DNA from: CAVURW01 sp963743595
GTDB lineage: Bacteria > Verrucomicrobiota > Verrucomicrobiia > Methylacidiphilales > UBA1321
NCBI GenBank assembly: GCA_963743595.1
Contig: CAVURW010000031.1
Span: 1-10,384, forward strand
DNA: 10,384 nt
Direction of reading: 5' to 3'
In this document: piece by piece, positions 1 through 6,160 of the stretch
Numbering within the stretch: position 1 is the stretch's first letter
Layout: every line of letters starts with the position of its first letter
Position numbers and translations under genes: made by a program
Notes under the pieces: model-generated
Databases searched by the model: none
What the model was told of the DNA's origin: nothing
Seen by the model: the letters and a program-made list of their open reading frames with translations, nothing else

Positions 1-466
1 CAACGTATCGCTTGAGTGGATAATTGGCAGCCGCAATTTCCTGCTCCCCGTTGAGCACGGTTACCGATTGTCCGCGCCATGTCCCCACCGGCTTTTGCAT
101 GTTGGATTGGCCGGAGCAAATCCACACCTCACCAACCAGCACGTCGTGAAACGAGAGTGACTCAGTGCCAGTGCCAGAAATGCTGAGATCGGCCGGTTGC
201 GCGGAGATGGCCAGGGGATCCAGCGCTACCTTCCAGCTGCCGTCGCTCCCTGCAGTGGTTTGCTTTTTTTGTCCTGCAAAGCTGACCGTGACCGTTTCAC
301 CCGACTGAGCCCAACCCCAAACGGGTACCGCCTCTCCCGTCTGAAGCACCATGTGGTCGCCGAAGACATGCGGAACTTGCAGCGCACCACTACAGTTTGA
401 GTCATCCGCTAAAACCGGAACAGCAAGCGTTACGAAGACCAAGCCGACTGCGAGATTTTTGTGCAT
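1..466 (-). CDS. Sialate O-acetylesterase-like (SASA family) esterase, partial: N-terminal 155 codons, runs off the left edge
   Basis: The reading frame starts at the ATG at 466-464 and is open to the edge. MHKNLAVGLVFVTLAVPVLA is a clear signal peptide with likely cleavage after A20, so the enzyme is exported. Residues 29-52 (LQVPHVFGDHMVLQ..VPVWGWA) and the following small beta domain match the usual N-terminal part of sialate 9-O-acetylesterases. Residues 111-123 (LVGEVWICSGQSNM) are the family's signature block, in which S121 of GQSN is the expected catalytic serine. The stretch NGEQEIAAANYPLKRYV near the edge is also typical. The Asp/His end of the catalytic site would lie outside the window. 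The family removes acetyl esters from sugars; in environmental bacteria the natural substrate is often an acetylated plant or algal polysaccharide rather than sialic acid. It follows the fucosidase gene by 59 bp on the same strand, so the two are probably co-transcribed. Confidence 0.92.
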   Translation of the reverse strand, partial: MHKNLAVGLVFVTLAVPVLADDSNCSGALQVPHVFGDHMVLQTGEAVPVWGWAQSGETVTVSFAGQKKQTTAGSDGSWKVALDPLAISAQPADLSISGTGTESLSFHDVLVGEVWICSGQSNMQKPVGTWRGQSVTVLNGEQEIAAANYPLKRYV

Positions 467-472
467 AAGTTA

Positions 473-477
473 CCTCT
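473..477 (-). promoter_or_regulatory. Ribosome binding site of the SASA esterase gene
   Basis: AGAGG on the minus strand lies 6 nt before the ATG at 466. It is the clearest Shine-Dalgarno sequence in the window, where most genes lack one, and it supports this start codon. Confidence 0.6.
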
Positions 478-514
478 GAAGCTTCGTTAGGCGTCGATTT
501 ACGACCGAATTTCG

Positions 515-529
515 TTGAAACGCTTTCAA
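515..529. promoter_or_regulatory. 15-bp perfect palindrome TTGAAACGCTTTCAA, possible LacI-family operator or small hairpin
   Basis: Arms TTGAAA and TTTCAA are exactly complementary around a CGC centre. It overlaps the fucosidase stop codon and sits about 50 bp before the esterase start. The TGAAA..CG..TTTCA look is shared with operators of LacI-family sugar regulators, but the odd spacing does not fit the standard cre/LacI consensus exactly. On RNA it would form a 6-bp stem with a 3-nt loop. No regulator gene is visible nearby, so the role is open. Confidence 0.35.
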
Positions 530-2106
530 TTTTTTGTTGGCAAATTTACGGTGGTTAATCCTGTGATTTTAAAGCAAACGGCTGTTGTACAGGGTAAAGT
601 GTTTGGGACACGCAAACTAAGGCCGCTGGGGGTTCGAGACCATTCGATCTTTTCGTTGCTTCCTAATAACGCGACGGCATTAGGTTGCCCTGTCACCAGC
701 GGAGAGCCAGTCGCCAAGGCGCTTATGACGACTTGGCCGGTGGGAATACCAAGCGTCGTAACATAAATATCTTCTCCTTTGCGGGTAAACCGAAGGTCGC
801 TCGGCGTGTAGCGGAGATTATTGCGAAAATTGTCCGGGTGAAAAGTGGTCGGACCTTCGCCATAGATTATCCAGGGCCGCGTGCCGAAAATTGCTTCCCC
901 ATTGACCTTCATCCATGCCGTCATTTCGCTAAGGAAAGTCTCCATCTCGGGAGGTAGACTGCCGTCCGGCAGAAGTGTCACGTTAAGAAGGAGATTGCCG
1001 TTTTTGCTGACGATATCCATCAAGCCGTAGATCACTTGCGAACTGGATAGATAATGATCATGGGGAACCCAGAACCATTCGCCGGTTGAGGCATCCGTTT
1101 GCCACGGAAATGGCTGGGTATCCGGCATCATCCGTCCCTCCAAGTCTTGAACACAGGTACCGTCCAGGTAGTCCGTATGATTGTAGTTTTTCTTGCAGCA
1201 GTAGACAGCTTGCGGCTGAGCACCATTCCGCGCCAGACCCAGATTGTAAAGCTGCGCAACGATGTTGCGACCGGCTTCGCCATACGGTAGACCGCCATCG
1301 CTGTAGAGGAGGTCGGGCTTATAGGTTGTAACCAAATCATACATCCGCGCGTACCATTCCTGCGACCAGCGGGGATCCTTGCTATACCATCCGTTATCGC
1401 CCGGCTCGGCGGGCAACTGATAGAGGTCCCAAAAAGCGGGGTTAGCACCATCATAAGAGACCCCGGCTAATGGACCGGTTTTATCGGAGCCGTGGGAGGA
1501 CTGCATGAAGGTGAAGCTGTGCCCCAGATGTTCTGAAACGCCAAAGGGCAAATTTTGCTTCCTAGCTGCAGCCTGCCAAATTCCGACCATATCTTTGTGA
1601 GGGCCAATATTAACTGAGTTCCATTTTTGATACTTGGAATTCCAATTGTCGAAGTTGTCATGATGAACCGCTTGAGCAACAAAGTAGTGCGCTCCTGCCG
1701 CTTTATAGAGCTGCATTAACAGGTCCGGTTCCCATTTTTCTGCTTTCCAGAGAGGAAGAATGTCTTTGTAGCCGAACTTGGAGGGATGGCCGTAGAGCTT
1801 AAGATGACTTTGGTAGGCGTTATGACCATATCTCATCACATCCAAGTACATTTGCCGGGCATACCAGTCCCCGTCTCCCGGCACAGCTTGAGGACCCCAG
1901 TGAGCCCAAATGCCGAACTTGGCGTCGATAAACCATTGAGGGCAACGAAACTGCTCTAAAGACTTCTCAGTTCCCTGGAAAGGGCCAGGAGCCAAGGGTA
2001 GCTCCTTCATCGCCGGAATGGGAATCGCGTGTGTTTCCGGAGGATATTCCACCTGCCCAAAAAGTGGGGAGCTTAGAAAAATAGTCAGAAAAAAGAGAAC
2101 CCACAT
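526..2106 (-). CDS. Secreted alpha-L-fucosidase, glycoside hydrolase family 29
   Basis: This 526-residue protein starts with a hydrophobic signal sequence (MWVLFFLTIFLSSPLFGQ) and should act in the periplasm or outside. GH29 enzymes remove terminal alpha-L-fucose with retention of configuration. Family blocks seen in order are WFIDAKFGIWAHWGPQAVPG (58-77), the HHDNFDNW block (148-155), PHKDMVG (169-174), YKPDLLYSDGGLPYG (262-276) and NGNLLLNVTLLPDGSLP (369-385). D270 in the YSDGG motif is the expected catalytic nucleophile. The acid/base residue varies in this family and was not assigned. The region after about residue 403 is the usual C-terminal beta-sandwich. The block usually written KHHDGF reads AVHHDNF here, and the usual YYSxxEW block reads FGVSEHL, so this is a divergent subgroup and substrate preference is uncertain. 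An in-frame TGA 30 nt upstream leaves the ATG at 2106 as the only plausible start; no good Shine-Dalgarno sequence is seen. Probably first gene of a leftward operon with the SASA esterase. Confidence 0.9.
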   Translation of the reverse strand: MWVLFFLTIFLSSPLFGQVEYPPETHAIPIPAMKELPLAPGPFQGTEKSLEQFRCPQWFIDAKFGIWAHWGPQAVPGDGDWYARQMYLDVMRYGHNAYQSHLKLYGHPSKFGYKDILPLWKAEKWEPDLLMQLYKAAGAHYFVAQAVHHDNFDNWNSKYQKWNSVNIGPHKDMVGIWQAAARKQNLPFGVSEHLGHSFTFMQSSHGSDKTGPLAGVSYDGANPAFWDLYQLPAEPGDNGWYSKDPRWSQEWYARMYDLVTTYKPDLLYSDGGLPYGEAGRNIVAQLYNLGLARNGAQPQAVYCCKKNYNHTDYLDGTCVQDLEGRMMPDTQPFPWQTDASTGEWFWVPHDHYLSSSQVIYGLMDIVSKNGNLLLNVTLLPDGSLPPEMETFLSEMTAWMKVNGEAIFGTRPWIIYGEGPTTFHPDNFRNNLRYTPSDLRFTRKGEDIYVTTLGIPTGQVVISALATGSPLVTGQPNAVALLGSNEKIEWSRTPSGLSLRVPNTLPCTTAVCFKITGLTTVNLPTKN

Positions 2107-2189
2107 CGTAGTCGAAGATACCCGTGCACTTCACTCTCCGGCAGATGGAAAAACAACGGTTTTGCGACAAAGAGTAGCAAGGGGAAAGC

Positions 2190-2402
2190 TTGACGACTAA
2201 AAGCCGGGTGGCCGTCCTGCCCCATCTGATTCTCGTGCCGGATGAAGCGTACCTCATCAGAAATCATTGGGAGGGTTCTCTATCTTTTGTCCAAAGCCGG
2301 ACAGGGAATTACCAGGTCACCGCTCTCGACGAACAAATCGCTGCAGATGCACGGCTCGATCTTGGTTCACTGAATACGCTGTGTCGCAATTTGTGGGATT
2401 AA
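2190..2402 (+). pseudogene. Possible remnant of an ISL3-type (IS204/IS1001/IS1096/IS1165) transposase C-terminus, or a small unknown ORF
   Basis: This 71-codon frame opens at TTG behind a GGGGA that could serve as a ribosome binding site, and ends with TAA at 2400. From residue 19 it reads EAYLIRNHWEG then SLSFVQSRTGN. ISL3-family transposases end with a block of the form HW(E/D)G..-Y/F-x-x-(S/T)R-x-x-N followed by LN..I...K/R..G..N. Compared from memory without gaps, the match keeps H26, W27, G29, F33, R37, N40, L46, I50, R55, G59 and N62. The conserved EGLN acid motif of active enzymes is lost (TALD here) and everything upstream is missing, so it would be dead. The terminator-like hairpin 37 bp downstream would fit the 3' end of an old element. 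Residues 1-18 show no similarity I recognise. A chance resemblance remains possible. Confidence 0.35.
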
Positions 2403-2438
2403 GTTTATTGAAAGTAGATTGATATACAGGAAGTATTG

Positions 2439-2473
2439 AGGGACAAAACTTCTACTTGTCCCTTTGTTTTTTT
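2439..2473 (+). terminator. Intrinsic terminator or leader attenuator upstream of the rhamnosidase gene
   Basis: AGGGACAA (2439-2446) pairs perfectly with TTGTCCCT (2456-2463) across a 9-nt loop, and is followed by TTGTTTTTTT. This is an 8-bp stem plus U-tract, a textbook rho-independent terminator for plus-strand transcription. It ends 75 bp before the GH78 start codon. It could terminate the short frame ending at 2402, insulate the rhamnosidase gene, or act as an attenuator if the rhamnosidase promoter lies further upstream. Confidence 0.7.
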
Positions 2474-2547
2474 CGAAAAACCTGCCCGTTGTCTCCATGA
2501 TGAGGCGATAAGTCCGATACTCTAAATCCCCACATTCCCTAAGCGAA

Positions 2548-5500
2548 ATGAAACTGTCTCTAAGCGTTGTTATTTCTTCTATCATCGTTCTTGCTGCCAC
2601 GGTGCCATGCCCTGCTGAGGATGCACCTTTGGTCGTGAAAAACTTGCGATGCGAATATCTGGCCAATCCCTTGGGCCTAGACTCCACTGCCCCGCGTCTG
2701 AGCTGGACCCTGCTCCCTGGCCAGCCTGAGTTGCGTGGCCAAGCCCAGTCGGCCTATCAGGTTCTGGTCGCCTCGACACCAGAGGCGCTGGCTAAAGACC
2801 AAGGCGATTTGTGGGACAGTGGGCAGGTTAAATCGGATCAATCAAACCAGCTCGCCTATGCAGGAAGTGCGTTGAAATCGAACGAGTTTTGCTGTTGGAA
2901 AGTCCGGGTTTGGGATCAGAACGGAAAGCCCTCCGGGTGGAGTGAATCGGCGCAGTGGTCGATGGGATTATTGGGGCCGGAAGATTGGCAGGCGACCTGG
3001 ATCGGCTACGACGCGGCTTATCATGCAAGTTCGGAAGCCGATAATGCCCTCTTTTCCACCTCCAAACTGGACTGGGCCATGCTTCCAGGAAAAGAAGGCA
3101 CCGTTTATGTCCGCCATGTGGTACAGATTCCTGCTGACCAAAAGATTCGCCGAGCGGTGATGGTGCTTTATCCGGATAACCAGGCCCAGGTTTCCGCAAA
3201 TGGCACGGTCTGCGGCACCGCAGCTCGCTGGGAAAAAGCGGCTCGAATCGATGTAACAAAGGTTCTGAAAGCTGGGGACAACGTGATCGGCCTTCAAGTC
3301 ACCAATTCCGATTTCCTGCCTCCTGCTGCGATCGGCAAACTGGTAGTGGAATATGAAGCCGGGGAAAGCCTGGTCGCGCCGCTGGATAACTCGTGGAAAG
3401 CCTCACAGAATGTGGCGGAAGGTTGGGATAAACCGGGCTTTGACGACCACGATTGGTCTGAAGTGGGCAAGGAAAAAAAGACGCCGTGGGGCACCGCGGG
3501 TTTGCAGGATCAGTTCAGCCCTCCAGCGCCCTATTTACGGAAGGATTTCCAGGTGGCCAAGCCGGTAAAACGGGCCAGGCTCTTCGTGACGGCTCTGGGC
3601 CTCTATGAACTGCACTTGAATGGTGAAAAAGTGGGCAACGATGTCCTGACCCCGGGCTGGACCGATTTTAATAAACGGGTTTACTACCAGACTTACGATG
3701 TGACCGCGCGGGTTCGCAACGGAGCCAATGCGATCGGGGCCATACTGGGCGATGGATGGTTTGCGGGAGACCTGGCCTATACCGGTAAACGGAATCATTA
3801 CGGTGGAACGCCACGATTTATGGCTCAGCTGGTAATGGAAATGAGCGATGGCACGACTCAGACGATCGTGAGCGACAACTCCTGGAAAGCCAGCTTTGGC
3901 CCGATTTTGCATGGGGATCTGATCATCGGCTGCGAGTACGATGCGGCCCGGGAGCTCAAGGGCTGGGACTCGGCTGGTTTCGACGATCACGACTGGTCGG
4001 CAGTTAATACGGGCAGTACGGGCGCGGGAAGTGAGCAGACTGAACAGACAGTAGACGTTACGAGCCTGCTGAATACCGCCACCAAAAACGGTCGCCTGTC
4101 CGTAACCGTGGGCAATGAAACCATGGGTGGCGACCCGGCCCTCGACAAAGTGAAGGAATTGCAGGTGGAGTATCGCCTAGCCGGCCAGAATCTCACCAAA
4201 AAGTTAGCTGAAAACCAGCAACTGGACCTTTCTGGCCCGGACCTGACGATCGTTAAGGCTCGGTATGGGTGCTTTGAATCGAAGAAAAAGGATAATTCGG
4301 AGCGCCTGGTCCAGGCGGCGGTGGCAGAACCTTCCCGGAAATTGGAAGAATTGCCCGCTCTGAAAATGACGGAACCGAAGCCCGGCATTCACCTCTTTGA
4401 TCTGGGGCAAAACATGGTTGGTTGGGCTCGGGTGAAATTGCAGGGCGCTCGCGGCCAACGCATCACTGTTCGCTACGGGGAAATGCTAAACCGAGACGGA
4501 ACGCTCTACACGGCTAATCTGCGCGGAGCCATGGCCACCGACTTCTACGATTTAGCCGGCACCGGCAGTGCGGAAACCTTTGAGCCTTATTTCACTTTCC
4601 ACGGCTTCCGATATGTGGAAATCCGTGGGCTGACCAATCCGCCCGATTTATCGACCGTGACGGGAATTGTTGTGCACTCTGATATCCAGCGAACCGGCGC
4701 GTTCGAGTGTTCGAACCCGCTGCTAAACCAGCTTTACCACAATATTATTTGGGGCCAGAAGGGGAATTATCTGGAGGTTCCGCCCGATTGCCCACAGCGG
4801 GATGAGCGGATGGGCTGGACGGGAGACACGCAATTCTTCATCCCGACCGCTGCCTACAATTACAATGTTGCCCCATTCTTTTCCCGCTGGCTGACCACCA
4901 TCGCCGAGGATTCGCAATTGCCCAATGGTTCGTTTTCTCACGTGGCGCCGAACGTTGGCCAAAGTGGAGGTGCGACGGCCTGGGGGGATGCCGCCTTGAT
5001 TTGCGATTGGAACATCTACCACACTTACGGCGATACCAAAATCATCACGACCCACTATGCGGCGTTTGAGCGGTACATGGATTTTCTGGCCGGCAAGACG
5101 AAGGACGGCGTCTCACATGTCGGTGGCTTTGGGGATTGGCTTAATAAAGGCGGCGGCGCGAAGCCGGAGGTCATGGACACGGCTTATTACGCCTATTTGG
5201 CGGGCCTCATGACCGACATGAGCACAGCAATTGGCAAAACCGATCGAGCTCAACACTACGCGGAGATCCACAATGCGGAAGTAAAGGCCTTTGCCAATTT
5301 CATCCATCCCGACGGCTCCGTCGAAGGAAGCAGCCAAACCGCCTTTGCCCTCGCCTTCACCATGGACTTGGTACCGGATGACCTCCGGGCCGCTGCTGCC
5401 GGACAATTCGTTCAAGAGATCAAGAAGTTTGACTCGCACCTAGCCACCGGATTTATCGGCACGCCCCGGCTTTTGCCCGGGTTGCACCTGGCCGGTCACG

Positions 5501-6033
5501 ATGACATAGCCTACAAGGTCCTCCTTCAAGACACTTACCCCTCTTGGCTCTATCAGGTGAAACTGGGCGCCACCACCATGTGGGAACGATGGGACGGTTG
5601 GACGCCTGAACGTGGCTTTCAAACGATCGGGATGAACTCCTTTAACCACTATGCGTTTGGTGCCGTAGGGCAATATCTCTACAGCGTCGTTGGTGGAATC
5701 CAGGCCGATAGCCCCGGCTACAAAACGATTCGCATTCAGCCAATCCCTGGAGGAGGCCTCACCTACGCCAAGACCAGCTTCGATTCCATTTACGGCCCGA
5801 TCACCTGCAACTGGAAGGTCGACGGGACCAACTTCAACATGGACGTCACCATCCCCCCAAACACTGTCGCTACGGTCTATGTCCCCGCCCATCAGGAAAA
5901 CGTGATGGAATCCGGCAAACCCGCCGCTCAATCCGATGGCTTAAAATTCGCCAAAATGGATGGGGGCTCAGCGGTATATACAGCCGGATCCGGCACTTAT
6001 CATTTTACCGCTTCCGGTTATACGAGCAATTAG
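2548..6033 (+). CDS. Secreted alpha-L-rhamnosidase, glycoside hydrolase family 78, with an inserted beta domain
   Basis: This 1161-residue enzyme releases terminal alpha-L-rhamnose with inversion. Residues 1-24 form a signal peptide (MKLSLSVVISSIIVLAA..CPA|ED). Domains in order: N-terminal fibronectin-like domain of GH78 (about 25-140, with PRLSW and VRVWDQ blocks), an extra beta-sandwich (about 176-310), the rhamnosidase N-terminal domain (about 330-486, YLRKDF, HLNGEKVG, TPGWTDFNKRVYYQTYDVT), an insert (about 487-590), the concanavalin-like region with FDLGQNMVGW (617-626), the (alpha/alpha)6 catalytic barrel (about 715-1040) and a C-terminal beta domain. The motif DCPQRDERMGWTGD gives D747, E753, W757 and D760, which line up with D630, E636, W640 and D643 of Streptomyces avermitilis Rha78A; E753 is the expected general acid and E1013 in MWERW the expected base. 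It is longer than most family members because of the extra sandwich and the insert. No Shine-Dalgarno is seen; the signal peptide supports this ATG. Confidence 0.95.
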   Translation: MKLSLSVVISSIIVLAATVPCPAEDAPLVVKNLRCEYLANPLGLDSTAPRLSWTLLPGQPELRGQAQSAYQVLVASTPEALAKDQGDLWDSGQVKSDQSNQLAYAGSALKSNEFCCWKVRVWDQNGKPSGWSESAQWSMGLLGPEDWQATWIGYDAAYHASSEADNALFSTSKLDWAMLPGKEGTVYVRHVVQIPADQKIRRAVMVLYPDNQAQVSANGTVCGTAARWEKAARIDVTKVLKAGDNVIGLQVTNSDFLPPAAIGKLVVEYEAGESLVAPLDNSWKASQNVAEGWDKPGFDDHDWSEVGKEKKTPWGTAGLQDQFSPPAPYLRKDFQVAKPVKRARLFVTALGLYELHLNGEKVGNDVLTPGWTDFNKRVYYQTYDVTARVRNGANAIGAILGDGWFAGDLAYTGKRNHYGGTPRFMAQLVMEMSDGTTQTIVSDNSWKASFGPILHGDLIIGCEYDAARELKGWDSAGFDDHDWSAVNTGSTGAGSEQTEQTVDVTSLLNTATKNGRLSVTVGNETMGGDPALDKVKELQVEYRLAGQNLTKKLAENQQLDLSGPDLTIVKARYGCFESKKKDNSERLVQAAVAEPSRKLEELPALKMTEPKPGIHLFDLGQNMVGWARVKLQGARGQRITVRYGEMLNRDGTLYTANLRGAMATDFYDLAGTGSAETFEPYFTFHGFRYVEIRGLTNPPDLSTVTGIVVHSDIQRTGAFECSNPLLNQLYHNIIWGQKGNYLEVPPDCPQRDERMGWTGDTQFFIPTAAYNYNVAPFFSRWLTTIAEDSQLPNGSFSHVAPNVGQSGGATAWGDAALICDWNIYHTYGDTKIITTHYAAFERYMDFLAGKTKDGVSHVGGFGDWLNKGGGAKPEVMDTAYYAYLAGLMTDMSTAIGKTDRAQHYAEIHNAEVKAFANFIHPDGSVEGSSQTAFALAFTMDLVPDDLRAAAAGQFVQEIKKFDSHLATGFIGTPRLLPGLHLAGHDDIAYKVLLQDTYPSWLYQVKLGATTMWERWDGWTPERGFQTIGMNSFNHYAFGAVGQYLYSVVGGIQADSPGYKTIRIQPIPGGGLTYAKTSFDSIYGPITCNWKVDGTNFNMDVTIPPNTVATVYVPAHQENVMESGKPAAQSDGLKFAKMDGGSAVYTAGSGTYHFTASGYTSN

Positions 6034-6160
6034 CGGTATCTAAATTGCATTTGCTTCTATTTCTATTCAAGAGTTAGTGTAAAACAACCGCCACCCTATC
6101 ATCTTTCATGCAATCATTCCGTTTTCCAATCACCTCGGTCGTAATGCCACTTTTGCTCGA
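6034..6160. other. 127-bp convergent spacer
   Basis: The rhamnosidase gene and the protease-PBP gene end toward each other here. The stretch is AT-richer than its flanks. I see no stable hairpin with a T-tract on either strand; the only pairing noted, GGTCG with CGACC near 6136-6168, has a long loop and is unconvincing as a terminator. Confidence 0.6.

Larger units (their letters stand above)
2107..2547. other. 441-bp divergent spacer between the fucosidase and rhamnosidase genes
   Basis: Both flanking genes point outward, so promoters for both must lie here or transcription must enter from elsewhere. I found no convincing -35/-10 pair for either direction. The spacer contains a short plus-strand frame (2190-2402) that resembles a transposase end, and a strong hairpin with a T-tract (2439-2473). 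No direct-repeat or palindrome array typical of a shared sugar-regulator operator stood out. Confidence 0.6.

Noticed and set aside
2107..2189. Promoter for the fucosidase gene, for example TATCTT near 2116-2121 on the minus strand
   Set aside because: No acceptable -35 box lies at 16-18 bp, so the single hexamer is not enough to annotate.
5440..5931. Minus-strand open frame of 163 codons inside the rhamnosidase gene
   Set aside because: It is antisense to the conserved MWERW and C-terminal beta region of GH78 and shows no domain.
6034..6160. Possible bidirectional terminator between the convergent genes
   Set aside because: No stem of useful length followed by a T-tract was found on either strand.
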